Below, piece by piece: positions 22,845-35,953 of a DNA stretch of 64,000 nt; position 1 is the first letter of the stretch, and every line of letters starts with the position of its first letter. The translations under genes were made by a program, and so were the position numbers. Under the pieces are notes generated by a model. That model searched no databases and was not told the DNA's origin. It worked only from the letters and a program-made list of their open reading frames with translations. Origin of the DNA: Gnetum montanum (Eukaryota; Streptophyta; Gnetopsida; Gnetales; Gnetaceae); the NCBI GenBank assembly GCA_015680685.1, contig MNCI01019108.1:959272-1023271 (forward strand). The letters run 5' to 3'.

Positions 22845-24490
22845 CCCATAGATTATCAGTGTGATGATAAGAAGGTGACTACACCTAGGTCTTTGCTATT
22901 AGTGAGAATCAAATCTTTTCTAAACCATTAACACATGTACCTAGACATGATTTATTCATCAATAGGGAGAGATCATTGGTGTAATGATAAGGATTAACCA
23001 ACCCTAGGTTAGGAACCTGGATCTTTGGTTTATCATGTACTAATTATAAGTGTGATGACAATAGGATTACAAACTCTAATTTTGGGACCTAAATCTTTGC
23101 TTCACATGAGAATCAAATATTTTTGGCATTCATAACATATTCACCCATACATCATTGATTCATCAATAGGAGCATATCATTAGTGTGTCAAGATGTACTG
23201 ATCATCAGTATTATGATAATGAGGTTACAAACCCTAATTTTAGGACATGGATCTCTACTACTAGTAAGAATCAAACCTTTTCTAAATCATTAACATATGC
23301 ACCCATACATCATTTATTCATTAAGAGGGACAAATCATTAATGTAATGGTATGAATTAACCAAATCTAGTATAGGAACATGGATCTCTAGTTTATCAAGT
23401 TGTACAAATCATCAATGCAATGGTAATAAGCTTACAAACCCTAATTTTGGGACTTATGTGTCTACTACTAGTGAGAATCAACTCTTTTTTGAATCATTAA
23501 CCCATGCATCCATACATTGTTGCTTCATTAAGAGGAAAAAATCATTAGTGTAATGGTAAGGATTGATCAACCCCAATTTAGGGACCTAAAACGCTAGTTG
23601 ATTAAAATGTACAGATCATTAGCGTGATGGTAATGAGGTTATAAACCTTAATTTTAAAACCTATATGTATATATATATATAATCATTAACACATGCATCC
23701 ATACATTGTTAATTTATCAAGAGAAATAGATTTGTAGTGTAATGGTAAGAATTGATCAATCCTAGTTTAGGGACCTAGATCTTTGGTTCATCAACATGTA
23801 CAGATCATTAGTGTGATGGTAATGCAATTACAAATCCTAATTTTGAAATCTAGGTCTCTATTTCATAGGCGAACCACACCTTTTTCAAACTCATAACATG
23901 TATATCCATACATTATTGATTCGTCAACAAGGATAGTTCATTAATATGATAGTAAGACTTGATCAATCCTAGTTTATGAACATATATATTTGGTTTATCA
24001 ACATCTATAGATCATCAATGTAATGGTAATATTATTACAAACCCTAACTTTGGGACTTGTGTCTCTACTTTGTACTCACACATCATTGTTTCATCAACAA
24101 AAACAAATCATTAGTATGATAGTAAGGATTGAACAATCCTAGTTTAGAGACTTGGATCTCTAGTTTGTCAATATGTATAGATCATCAATGTGATGATAAT
24201 GGGTTTCCAAACCCTAATTTAGGGACCTAGTTCTTTACTTCATATGAGAATCACACATTTTCCAAACTCATAACATGTGCACCAATAAATTATTGATTTG
24301 TCAATGGGGACATATCATTAGTGTGATCGTTAGGATTAACCAATCCTAGTTTAGGGACCTAGATCTCTAGTTCATCAACATCTATATATCATCATTGTGA
24401 TGGTAATGAGGTTACAAATCCTATGTTCGAGATCTAGATCTTTACTTCATATGAGAATCACAACTTTTTAAAATCCATAACATGTACAAT
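22845..24490 (+). repeat. Tandem array of ~100/200-bp tRNA-head-like units
   Basis: A diverged array with a higher-order period of about 170-215 bp. Each period has two related halves: TCATTAGTGTAATGGTAAGG ... CCTAGTTTAGGGACCTAGAT, then ATCATCAGTGTGATGGTAAT ... CCCTAATTTTGGGACC. Starts of the first type lie near 22971, 23333, 23547, 23731, 23937, 24107 and 24308. TAGTGTAATGGTAAG resembles a pol III A-box, and the later GGTTCATC or GGTCTCTACTTC resembles a worn B-box. It is flanked on both sides by SINE copies. No coding capacity. Confidence 0.7.
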
Positions 24491-24561
24491 CATAATAAGA
24501 ACTTTTTTTTAAAAAAAAATCCCTAATAATTACACCTACATGTGGATAAATATAATTTACA

Positions 24562-24720
24562 ATGAGATGTTAGCATAGTAGTACAGGTCTAAGCTTGGTA
24601 ACCCCAAGTCAAAGGTTTGATTTTACTAGATAGCATTGAGTTATAAAGTTCTATAAATCTTGGGGTGTACCTATGTTTTAATTATTTTAGGTTCCAACAC
24701 CCCCCTTAATTTAATGTATT
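24562..24720 (+). mobile_element. tRNA-derived SINE, third copy
   Basis: A-box TAGCATAGTAG at 24571-24581, link AAGCTTGGTAACCCCAAGTC, B-box-like GGTTTGATTTT at 24614-24624, then GCATTGAGTTATAAAG and a TTATTTTAGGTTCCAACACC tail. The tail words match the copy at 22660-22820. Confidence 0.6.
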
Positions 24721-25979
24721 TGAATCAATTCTAAATCATAATTGTTTCATCAATTATAAAATAAAGAATTACATATTTAAATATATATGGTTTATTTTAA
24801 AATATATATAAAATATAGCTAATTCATGTATTTCACATATTCTTAAAATGTAGATGAAATTCATCAAATATAGTGCTCACAATTAAAAGGGAGTTTTCAA
24901 AAATATAATATGATCCGCATTTTTTAAAATTTAAGACCACCTCTAATGGGGAGTCCTACCAAAAATAAAACACTAACATCTTAAAAATTCAAACATAAAA
25001 CCCTAGTTGGGTACCATTGCAACATTCACTCAATGAAAATGATAGGAAAAAGAAGATAAAAAGTAAGAAAAATTTAACTGAAGCAAAGAATGTATCTGCA
25101 TGATTATTTGTATTACTAGTCACTATTACTTCATTATTCCATATTTTATTTATCATTAATGCATGCAAAAGGAAGTTTTAGATAAGATCATCATGAACTC
25201 ATTAATTATGACTTTTTTTTTTTACATTTCCTTCAATTTATCTCGAAGGGTATAATTTTTGGGACAAAATATAAACAATACATGCCCCAAAATTTATTTT
25301 CACTTTTCTCGTCATTCCTAGGGTCTTCCTCTTTAGTGGACATAAACTAAAATATAAAAATATTATATCCTTCATCAATAGAAGGGAAATCATATAGAAT
25401 AATAAAACAGTATGTTTTCTATATAAGTTTATTAACATATACACATAAGTTTCAACAAAATGATGCTATCAAGTAGATTTCATAAATTGCCTTTCTAAAG
25501 AGAAATATCTTTATGTCTATTTATTTAATCCTATCATTTTTCATGAAAATATCTTTGCATACATTCATTTAATCCTATCATTTTACCAAAAAAAAAACCT
25601 ATTTGTTACAAATCATAATATATTAGGTTAACTAATTACTATTTTATTGCATGTTTCTATACACATATAACATAGTGAATATTTTAAAAATTTTGAATTT
25701 AGTCATTTGTATAACTTAAAGTTCATGTATCTATTGAAATTTTTTAATGAATAAAAAGCTCTATAAAAAATCAATGAACATTGAAATTGTTTATCTTCTA
25801 CAAAGAATAAAATATTTCAAACATGTTGAAAACTAAAACAAGGATAATTATGTTGGTTTCTCATCAATGCATGATAGATATTTTATGCTAAATCTAATGA
25901 ATCTTATTTAATAAATAATTTGGATAATGAAATATCAAAATAGTTGGTATCATTCAAGGTTTGTATAAGATATAGAATT
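24721..25979. other. AT-rich intergenic DNA
   Basis: Long AT-rich stretch. The short motif ATTTAATCCTATCATTTT repeats once at ~25524 and ~25567. No gene, RNA or element is recognised. Confidence 0.3.
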
Positions 25980-26540
25980 TATCAATGTTATGGAAATTGA
26001 GGTTGCACATTAGTCAAGGATGTGAAACAATAAAATTTATTTAATTAATGAATATTTCTAGTAAAATGGAAAGCATAAATCATAGGTTATATACCATTGC
26101 TAACATCATGATAAATAGAGGTTTTACATCCATGAATAATTAGATATTGTATATTAGTTAGACATCCTATGATCTAATATACATGAACTTTCATGGAAGT
26201 TCATGACTCATTGGGTTTCTCTATCATTCATAATTCCTGTGGAGGTTACTTGGTCATCCAAGATTCATATATGGCAATTATATGAAGGCTTTATGTTATA
26301 TATGTTGATATTGATACATAAATTCTTACATTGATTTGATCTACAAATTCTAATCATGATATTTTCAAGGTTGCTCAGCCATGCAAGATTCATTTATTAC
26401 AATTTTATGAATATATGATGTTATATATGTTGCTATGAAGTTCATGATTAATACATAGTTCCATACAATTATTTAATATATAAATTATAATTAGGATATC
26501 TTAAAGGTTGCTTGACTATGTAGGATTAATATATGTTAGA
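25980..26540. repeat. Degenerate tandem repeat, period roughly 120-130 bp
   Basis: Copies of a unit containing GAGGTTRCWYRRYCATSCAAG and ATATGATGTTATATATGTTG occur near 26000, 26116, 26240, 26366 and 26501. Similarity between copies is modest. Function and origin unknown. Confidence 0.45.
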
Positions 26541-26838
26541 TCTTAAACATAATGATATAAAATATATTTTATTTCATATAACTAGATAAAATGTCAAATG
26601 ATGTGGTTTGAAATTATCATTTGCTATAGATTATTATTAATATTATGACTATATTGATAGAGAATTATGTTTATTTTCATTGATATAGATGTGATCTAAA
26701 CCTAATATCATATGGCATAAGCAAGAAACATGAGAAATTTTTTAGAAGAAAGGTTATGATAAAGCATGAATGTAATAAATAATGATTTTTTTACCTTTGG
26801 AATAATATATAGAGTTTAAATAGAAGACACTGTGGTAA

Positions 26839-26843
26839 ATTCA
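26839..26843. other. Target-site duplication ATTCA, left of element C
   Basis: Identical ATTCA occurs at 36804-36808 on the other side of C, the 5-bp duplication typical of Ty3/gypsy integration. Removing C joins ...GTGGTAAATTCA to CAAAGTCAAAAATG. Confidence 0.85.
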
Positions 26844-27679
26844 TGATGAGCGGCGAGGTACCCCTATGCCCAACCATATTAATATGAGTGTTTACACGTG
26901 ATCCGATCAAACTCCAAGGATTAAGTGCTTATGCACTTACACAAAACAAGGATGGGTTAGTCAATTGTTGTCTTCCCAAGCTTAATTATAAGGTAGGATT
27001 GTATGGTTAAGTAAACTTGAGGTATATGATTTTTATGCTTTTTATGTTTTATGTTTCTGGTGCCTAATGGAGGGAAATGAAATAATTTAATAACTAATGT
27101 GATTTAACTAGTTAACTATTCTCTAACTAGTCCTAACACCAACATCTGTTCCCACTTGTCAAACACATCCTGAACCAGTGTAACACTACTGGAATTACCA
27201 AACACTAGTCATTACTAGGTTACTAAGTGTTTCATGTATGCTCAAAGTGGTTGTACTAAGTGTACTAATTCATTGGTAATTAATGATTCAATAAAAATAA
27301 CATTAACTAACTAATGAGAGTAGAAAATAATAGTAAATAACATTTAAATGAAATAATTAAGCTATTCTGAATGTTGTAAGGTTGATCACAAAGCTCGTCT
27401 TTATTTTCGGTCACAAGGTGTGCTCAAGTACACAATGCTCGAATAAATATCTGTTCACTTTATGACTCCTATTGTGGGCACTTAGAAATAATTCTAGCTC
27501 TGGAAAGGGAAAACTACAAGAGTTCAGCTAAGGGACTAAGAAAACTCAGTCCCAAACCAAGCACCGTGGTCTCTTATTTATAGGCAATGAGATAGGTTTC
27601 AACATCGGGTGTCTAATATCACTTGGCGGGCTCTGATATTGTGGATCCGATATTGCAGTCCTGATATCATGACTCATCA
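26844..27679 (-). repeat. Element C 3' LTR (836 bp)
   Basis: Starts TGATGAGCGGCGAGG and ends GACTCATCA, with the polypurine tract beyond it. TATA box TATAAATA at 27582-27575. Its U3 (27590-27675) has GATATC/GATATT modules, unlike the GTATAC modules of A and B. Confidence 0.9.
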
Positions 27680-27690
27680 TAACCCCACAA
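27680..27690 (-). promoter_or_regulatory. Element C polypurine tract
   Basis: GTTGTGGGGTTA on the minus strand abuts the 3' LTR. It corresponds to GTGGGGGTA in B. Confidence 0.65.
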
Positions 27691-29597
27691 CTGAATGAAA
27701 ACTCATCCTCAAGCTTCTTACAACATATCGAGAAGGTATGGGATTATTAACTGAACGACAATCTGATGGTGACATGGAATGACAGACTTAAGTGCCTGGT
27801 GAATGGATCAACAAACATACTACAACATTGGTGTTCATAACCATTGTGGTGAACACTGTACATAGATGACATCTAGATCCTCATTTGACAACTTGAAGAG
27901 AGAGAGAGAGAAAAGAAAACGAGGTGCATTGCTGCTGATGTCAAAAATTTGCACACTGTTGTTTATCCACAGCCACATGATCAAGCTTTTCTCTACATAA
28001 ATGCTTTTTGCTTCAGTCCATCCTGAGTGCTCCCTCCTATCCTAGTCCATTATTCATGTGATCACCATCTACACACACAACATAATCACGAATTAGCAAG
28101 GATAGATAATACATAATGTCGTTCATACCTTACCTCGATATGAAGCACATTGGCTAGGTTGTGGGTATGGCAGATATTGGGTTAGAGGTTTATAACTGAT
28201 GACTACCCAAGGTGTAGGGGTGAGATAAGTAATGGAATGGAAAAATTTGTAATAGGGCCCCCACAACGAAGAGTGAACCTCTGGTAGCAATAGGGTGGAA
28301 AACTTAAAGAACAAGAAAGATGAGAGAAATAACAATAGTGAAGCCAATAAAACAAAAACAAAATGGATGTCATTGATGGGGTGAAATAAGAAATAGTTGA
28401 TTGCAAGAAATGTTTAAGGGAAAGAGCTTAACAATTACACCAAAAAGGAATGCCAGTGGGTCCTCCCCAAAGCAGGCTTATGCCCTTTATGCCCTGACAA
28501 ACCCACAACCCAAAGAGTTCTTAGGCTTTAGGAATGACATATGGAAATAGTGGTTAAGAACTTACCCATAAGAATTTACCAAAGAATAACAATGCATCAA
28601 CCAGGATATAGACTGATTATAAAATCGGCAATGAGATGGAATATGGGAAGCAATATGAAAAGAGAAAATGGAATGGAATGGAATTCCAAAATCAAGATGG
28701 TGTAAAGTCCCTTGTTTAGTATGTGATTAAGGTGACTTAATAGAATTCATTCCATATCTAGATTAAAACTAACCACATTCAATGACTTCGCATCAACACA
28801 GTTGACCAACCCATCCTCCTGAAGCAACAAGAATGCATCCATAGAGCCACCACCATTCCAACAAGGGAGAGATAGAGAAGTAGGAAGCGAGAAAGGGCCT
28901 TAGTTAGAGGGAACCTTTAGACATGGGTAACATGTCTTTCTAGTGCCATAACCAGTGCTGGTAGCCCATGTTTCTTTATTATGTCTAAGGGGTGTGCTTT
29001 AAATTCCCACCAGTTTTTTTTCTCTTTTTTTTTTGTGACAACCACACCATGTAAAGACTTATTGGATGCATTCAACTTCTTGATATGAGTTGACTGTGGA
29101 ATGGTGGAAAACCTATGAAAAACATCTAAGTACCCAAGAGAATAGCTAGCACAAATGCTTTGAATCCCCTTGAAGTCACACCCTTTGCAATCCAATTGAA
29201 TCTTTCCTTAGTTTGAAGAATACTAAGCCACAAATTCATTAATAAGTTTGCTTGGAAAAAAAGGGACAGTACATTTCCAAAACAAAGGGAGACCATAGAG
29301 TTGTTTGGGCAAATGTATGTCGTGGACTCATTTCCTATTTTATCAAAAGAAACCATATATTAGCATCAACATTAAAAGTCAAAGGTAAAAACCAAACATT
29401 AGCAATCAACACCATTATAGTACAATCCACCATCATGAGCACTTATTATACGATGAGTGAGAGTAATTCAAACAAAATTTAATAGAAAATGAAATAGTAA
29501 AAATTTTAATGATGATGTAAAAAAAATAAGTAAAGATGAATAAAGTGTAAAACAAAAAAAAAAGACAAAGAAACTGAGGGCTTTAAAATGGTTAGCA
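27691..29597 (-). other. Element C post-pol spacer and third-ORF relic
   Basis: Non-coding. One hairpin: GGTGTG 28991-28996 with CACACC 29043-29048, and TTCCCAC (29004-29010) with GTGACAA (29035-29041, five of seven pairs). A donor-like GAG|GTAAGG at 28133 and acceptor-like TGTGTAG directly before ATG 28068 mark the leader of the lost ORF; the frame stops after four codons. The next ~380 bp to the polypurine tract has no similarity that I see to the third ORF. The GTATAC modules of A, B and D are absent. Confidence 0.55.
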
Positions 29598-30850
29598 TTA
29601 GTGGCCATCTTCCCCTCGACTGAGTTGGAAGGAAGAGATCTGAAATAATGAGCAAGGTTGTCCATTAATAGAGGTAGTGTTAGTACTGGTTGTTTTAGGC
29701 TCATGGAAAGGTTTGGTTTGCTGGATGTTGACCAATAATTTCTTATTTGGACTTTTAGGTTTATAGATCATCATGACCCTTGAAGGGAAAGTTTCATGAA
29801 TAATACAAGGTCCTTCCCACATCGTTTGAAATTTAGTTCGTTGTGGCACATGTATGGGATTCCAATACAGAACCTTATCTCCTAGTTGGTATTTGACTTT
29901 CCTAATCCTTAGGTCATGACGTTGTTTGTTAAAGGTCTTGTGCAGTTCATTGGATGATAGGATGACTTATTAATTTTCATCTAGCAAGTTAAGGTTCATT
30001 AATTGTTCTTTTTATGCTAGATTGAGGTCAAGGTTGAGGTCACATGCTGTAGATAATGTACGGAGCTCAGCCTAGATAGAAAGTGTTGGAAGTTTATCGT
30101 ACACTAACTCATAGGGAGATTAACCTATAGGGAGTTTCCAAGTGAAGCGATATGCCCAAAGAGCATCGTTTAGTTTGGTGAACCAGTCTCACCTATATTT
30201 GCTAATGGTTCGTGTCAGTATTTTTGTGATCTCCCTATTGGTGACTTCGGCTTGGCCATTCACTTGGGGATGATATGGTGTAGTTAGCTTATGCTCAACT
30301 CCTAAGCATTGCATCAACTTTCAAAAAGTCACACCTGTAAAATGCGTACCATTATCGAAAATAAGTGCACGAGGCATGCCAAACCTATTTACGATTTGTT
30401 GTTGAACAAATCATGCAGTGGTAGATGATGTATAGTCAGTGACAGCAGCTACTTCTGCTTACTTTGTAAAATAGTTTATAGTAACAACAATGTAGGCTTT
30501 TCCATTGGACATTGGTGTAATAGGCCACATAAAATCAATATCCCATATGCCAAAGGGTTCTAAAGGTTGAATCCATTGTTGTGGATCCTCCATTCTAGTA
30601 GTCATTCCCCCATCATGTTGGCAGCGCTCACAAGATTGGACAAAGTGATGAGCATTCTAGAATAATGTAGGCTAGTAATATTCTATAAGCAAGATTTTAA
30701 TAGCTATTTGTGTCCTAGTGTAATAACCCTCACAAGGGCCCTGATGAGTGTCTTGGAGAACTCACAATTGATCTTCATCGAGAACATACCATCGGACTAA
30801 GCCATCGAAAGATACCTTATAAAGGTGTCCATTGATTTCCATGAAATATT
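29598..30850 (-). pseudogene. Element C integrase
   Basis: Contains FGIWDIDFMWPITPM near 30540-30490, the only copy in the window that keeps Asp at the first catalytic position (IDF). The second Asp is in FDNGTHF (~30360) and the Glu in TNREITKIL (~30235). The C-terminal part QRTKFQTMWEGPCIIHETFP leads to TAG at 29600-29598. Several internal stops. Confidence 0.8.
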
Positions 30851-32560
30851 TGGCTCAATGAAGAAATTGTTATTTCTTTTTAACATCTAACCCTTGTGGT
30901 GTTTCTTGTGTGAGCAGATAGGTAAGAATGCTACTATACCAATTTGTCTTTGTGGTTAATTGATTGTTTACTACACCTGCAAAGAGGATTTCATCAGGGA
31001 AGCAATCAAAGATTGGATATTCATCCTCTTTGTTGTCCCATCATAACCAAGATAAATGATTAGCAACAACATTCTTGGTGCCTTTATGATCGATCATTGT
31101 AAGATCAAACTCTTGTAAGATCATGAGCCACTATATGATGCAAGGGCTCATCATTGGTTTATTCATCAAGAACCGAATTGCACTATGATCAGTGTGTACA
31201 AATATCTTATAGCCTAATACATAGTGCCTAAATTTTTCTAGTGCAAACACCACATCCATTAATTCTTTTTCTATTGTGGTGTAGTTGAGTTGTGCACTAA
31301 CAATACTTTGACTTGCACAGTGAATGTAATATGGTCACTTTTGGTCATCTAACTATATAAGTACGGCTCCTAAAACAAAGTTGGATGCATCAGTCATTAT
31401 GTGGAATGGTTTGGACTAGTCAGGAGCTTGTAGAATGAGTGTTTCTATGAGCTTTTATTTCAAGGTTTGAAAAGCTAGCTCACATTCCTTTGTCCATTCA
31501 AAGGGTGTGTCCTTCTTCCTTGATTCTACCAATGGTTTTGCAATCTTTGAAAAGTTCTTGATGAAGCATCTATAATAGCTAGTATGTCCAAGAAATGATT
31601 GGATATATTTTACAGTTTCAGGTTGACGAGTGATTCCTTAGATGACTTTAATCTTTTCAAGATCTACCTCTATCCCTGTTTGTAAAATCTTATGCCCTAA
31701 CACAATGCCTTCTTGGACTGTTAAATGGCTTTTTTACCAATTGAGCCTTAAGTTGGTTTCTACACATTCTTTCAATACTTGCTCTAATCGGTCCAATTCT
31801 TATTCAAAGTCTACTCTGTAGGTGGAGAAATCGTCCATAAAAACCTCCACACCATTCCCTATTTGATGCTAAAATATACTTAGAACTAGACATTAAAATG
31901 TTCTTGGAGCATTGCACAAGCCAAATGGCATCTACCTATATGCAAATGTCCCCCAAGGACTTGTGAATGTAGTCTTGGCTTGGTCTTCTAGTGAAATTTG
32001 AATTTGATTGTATCCACTGTAACCATCTAGAAAACTATAGTAGCAATGCCCTGCAATGGTATCTAAGACTTGGTCAATGAATGACAATGGAAAGTGGTCT
32101 TTGAATGTTGCCATGTTCAATAACCTAAAGTCTATACACATTCTCCATTTACCTTCCTTTTTAGGCACAATGACGAATGGGCTAACCCATTCACTATCAA
32201 CAATGGGGTAGATGAACCCAGCTTTTAGAAGTTGTTTAATTTCTTTTTTAACCACTTGCTTAAGCTTAGGGTTCAGTTGCCTTTGTGGTTGTCATTGAGG
32301 TTTCATGGAGGGGCCAATGTAAATTCTATGTTGACATATCCTAGGATCTATTCCAGTTAATTCAAGATATGACCAAGCAAAGGCTTTCGACCATTTTTTT
32401 ACCATTTTTAGCAGTCTTTCTTTTTGTTGAGGAGTGAGTTTAGCGTTAATGATTACCAATTTTTCATTCTTCAGAAATGTGTACTCCATACCGATGGGCA
32501 ATGGTTTTAACTCAAGGGGCTCTTGCTTAAACTCGTCAGGGATTTTCAACTTCCCCTAAT
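30851..32560 (-). pseudogene. Element C reverse transcriptase and RNase H
   Basis: RT begins near QEPLELKPLPIGMEYTFLKN (~32520). Core words: WVSPFVIVPKKEGKWRMCID, FPLSFIDQVLDTIAGHCYYS, FLDGYSGYNQIQISLEDQAK, TTFTSPWGTFAYR. The catalytic FMDD is at 31841-31830, followed by FSTYR. RNase H follows: HIMTDASNFVLGAVL near 31400, ELMDVVFALEKF near 31250. Stops interrupt the frame between the longer pieces. The organisation is that of Athila pol. Confidence 0.85.
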
Positions 32561-32784
32561 TGGTATTTTCGGTGTTAGTACTTGGAAGTTCATAGTGGAA
32601 TTGCTCTAATACATCTATGCTATCAATATAGGTGCAAGTCAAGCTCTTAGTTGGTTCCATGCATAGAGTTGAGTTGCTCTCTCAATCAGCTATCAGCCAT
32701 TGGGTACCTTCCTATCTTGTGGATACTGCATATAGGCATCTTTGTATGTTGATTATTTGTGCACAATGTTAAGCGTTGTACAAA

Positions 32785-33200
32785 CTAGATCTTCTGCACA
32801 TAGTTGCACCCTATATCAGTATATGCGATGCATGGAACTTTTTTCTTCTTGATCTTTCCAAATGTGTTTTCCTTTGATATTTCTAGGGAAAGATGATGTA
32901 TTCCTAGGCACGCATCAATTGTGCTTAGCCATGCTCTTCCCATAATGATTGGAAAGTCCCCTTTATAGTTGTTGACTTGAATCACTAGGAAATCAACTAG
33001 ATATGACCACCCACAAACAATGGTGACAATGTCCTCCACTAGTCCTAATGGGACAGTGATGGATTGGTCAGCCAACTCTAAACGAATGTTACTCTTTTTT
33101 AATGGAGGTAGGTTCCAGGCTTTGTACATTTCTTAAGAGATTAAGTTAACGCTAGAACCTAAATCCAAAAGAGCTTTTCAAGGCTCATTCCCAATGATTT
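32785..33200 (-). pseudogene. Element C aspartic protease
   Basis: DLGSSVNLIS near 33160 is the retropepsin active-site word D-[ST/L]-G-[AS]. Next come MYKAWNLPPLKKSNIRLELA, DQSITVPLGLVEDIV, and IIMGRAWLSTIDACLG, the flap and C-terminal ILGRPWL-like motif of Athila proteases. A single net frameshift lies between here and the RT (frame change between 32785 and 32549). Confidence 0.8.
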
Positions 33201-35823
33201 GAAAATATATAATGGGGCTTCCAAGATCAAAGAATTTCCTAGGAAGATGGCCAGCTTTAATCCAATTGGTAATGGCATGAGTCAACATGACCGTGTGCGT
33301 TAGGTACGATTTTTGATTCAAAGGAAGCTTCGAAGATTCAAACGACGATGAGGTAATTAGATAATTAGCCGCTTATGGCTATAAGAACTTGGTTGGACTA
33401 TTGGTTCTAAAGAAAGGTCTCTTCTTTGTGTGGTTGTCTAAACCAACAATAGGTTGAGGATTGAGAGCCCTTGTAGTGTTACGTTGCTATGGTTGGGTAG
33501 GAAGCTCACCCTGCATAGTTAGAGCAGGTAGTAATGGAGCTAATGGTGGAAAAGGTATAGTCGGATGAGAAGGATAGTATGTTTATGGAACATCACTCCT
33601 AGGAGAAGGAGTTCTATAGTACTCATGGGTTTGGTAGTGAGGTTGAGGAGTGACATGACTAGTGGAGTCACGTGGAGAAATTGGCTACTTAATGTAGTAC
33701 CTGTATGGGTTAGGTTAACGGTAAGGGTATTGTTGATGTGGCAATGGCATTTCCCATGATTGTGGGTGTTGCCATTGTTGATACTATTCATTCGATTATG
33801 GTGGAGCTCCACTCAGATAGTATGTCAAAGGTTGGTGGAACTGCCTTGGGTTACCTTGAGGATAAGGTAACCTTTTGAGTGCTTGTCATCTGTTTAATCG
33901 TGGGTTTAGTGTATACACCCTAGACTCTTACAAATGTGAGACTTCTGGGCAACATCCTTTAGGATGGTCATATTGGCATATCTCACATCTATCATCATGG
34001 TCTGTATCTGAATCCACAACCTCTTCAATGATGGCAACCTTGCCCTTACCTTTGTTACATGTAGACTTAGCTTCTTTCTTTTTCCTTCTCTCCCAATCAC
34101 TACTTTTTTCTCTAGACTCCTTTACTATTTTTAGAATGGTTTAAAATTTATCATCTAGGGAGTTCCACATTTGATCTACTTTTGCCGATACTTCTGATGT
34201 AAATTTTTGAATGGGCAAAGTCTTCCTATTCACCATCTCTTCAAGTGGTAACTCTTCTTCATCTTCACAAAATCTAACTTCCTTCTTTCAGAGGAGAGAA
34301 TCTCTGTTGTATTCCTCTACACTTTCTCTTTTCCTTAACTCACCTTCCTCCTTGGTAACTTGCTCTAACAATCTTTGTATTTGATGGGCTCGGAGCTCAA
34401 ATAGTCTTCCTTGGGCATAAGTCCCAAGGGTTCTTCGCATTTTGTACCTAAACCCATCCACGAGATGGTGTAGTTGTTCCCTTTGCAAGTAACCATGGCT
34501 AGGGTAATGATGTAATAATGCATAATATCAGCCCATGGTAGCATCCAAGGGTTCGTGTCCTCCTTGTTTCCATCCTTGGATTTGCTTACACAGGTTGGGC
34601 ACTAGGGAGTACATTTGATACTTATCATTGAATAACTCTAACATGGTACTCCATCGACGAATGGATTCCAATTCTAAGAACTAGTACCAGCTTTCTGCTT
34701 CCTTGATTAGTGTCTATGAAAATAACTTTAGTTTTTGCCACTCATTTTCTATATTTTTCAAGGCACATGCATGATGAAATGCTTGTAGATGATTTTGAGG
34801 ATCAGCATTGTATCCCCCTTCAAATTATGGGATGTTGTTCATGTCTAGTCTTTTGATCCTATTGTCCTTTTGATGCCTTGTTAGAACCCTAAGGGCCTCA
34901 GTTATATCTATCATGCTTTGGGTGGCAAGTAGGGGTTCATTGTGATCGTATTGTCTATGGTGTCTATGATGCCTATGTTGTTCCCTACTCTCCCTCCTTT
35001 CATGTTGTATTTCTTTGGAATGCCCTCATTCCCTTTCTTGACTATTTTTTCTATGATCTCTATTTTGCGTACCATTGTCCTCATGGTCTTTCCCTTTGCA
35101 ATTGTATTCAGACCCCAAAGGAGAGGGGGAAGGAGATGAAAAAGGTGAAGAGGAAGGAAGACTAGCACCGTGATGACCCTTGTCACTTTCTCTTTGGTGG
35201 TCTCGACCTCAGTCACGGTTACGATCAGAATGTCCATCAATGTCACATGTTTGTGTTCCTTTTTTGAACCCTTTGTGCCTGTTGGTATTAGAACCTGGGT
35301 TATGAATAGTTGAGTGAAAAATCTGATACACAACTCCTTGACCAAAGTCAACGAGAGAAACATCGTTTTGTGGGAAACCTCCTGAGGAAGGTTCACCACC
35401 CTTGTTTTTACTTAGAACATATGGAACATCTTGGGACCACTTCCCCTTTATATATTTATAATGTCTCTCTTGTTGTAAGTCTCTTTGGTGTTGTGCCTCC
35501 GTGGGTTGATACTCTCTTGAGTTGTGCTCATGCACAACGTATTCTGCTTGTAAGTACTACATACCAATTTGTGTGAGAGAACGAAGAAGCATGCTTGGAA
35601 CTAAGCAATTAGGAGGTAACACTATGTTACCTTCTAAATATCACCAATGCATTTGTTCATCCTAGTGGAGGATAAAGGTAAGGTTTGGTATATACTCATT
35701 AGGATTAGTGTATACCATGCAAAAATATTGGGGCACTAGTGGGTCATCATGTGTACTATGCCTTCGATTGCTCATTATGTGGGACCTAGTCGGTGAAGCA
35801 CTCTCATAAGAAGAAGGAGACAT
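33201..35823 (-). pseudogene. Element C gag
   Basis: ATG 35823 (MSPSSYESASPTRSHIMSNR) starts the common gag-pol frame. Ahead lies VYTNPNEYIPNLTFILH, shared with B and D; then a charged Ser/Arg/His-rich region; then the gag core FEGGYNADPQNHLQAFHHAC and WQKLKLFS near 34870-34720; then EEGELRKRESVEEYNRDS; and a zinc knuckle CEICQYDHPKGCCP at ~33987-33944 with spacing C-x2-C-x3-H-x3-C. A Pro/Tyr/Gln-rich tail leads to protease. Numerous stops. Confidence 0.8.
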
Positions 35824-35934
35824 GATTGATTATTCGATGTGCAATACTCTCTTTTTGATAATTGTAGGACAACTAACCCTCGTTCCAATGATGGAAGGAT
35901 TTCCTAAGTTCTAATCAGCGCACAAACAACAAAA

Positions 35935-35952
35935 TCCCTGGCAATGGCACGA
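35935..35952 (-). promoter_or_regulatory. Element C primer-binding site (tRNA-Asp-like)
   Basis: TCGTGCCATTGCCAGGGA, one base inside the 5' LTR, matches the complement of the tRNA-Asp(GTC) 3' end, TGGCGCCGTTGCCGGGGA, at 14 of 18 positions by hand count. This is the primer usual for Athila and Tat lineages. Confidence 0.75.
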
Positions 35953-35953
35953 A

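Noticed and set aside
23600-24400. CRISPR-like repeat-spacer array
   Set aside because: Units are diverged, long and contiguous without unique spacers, and the context is a plant genome.
22845-24490. Cluster of functional tRNA genes
   Set aside because: A-box-like words recur, but no unit folds as a cloverleaf with a proper acceptor stem and intact B-box.
34911-35399. 162-codon open frame in C
   Set aside because: Out of frame with gag; the gag words in another frame of the same strand match B and D.
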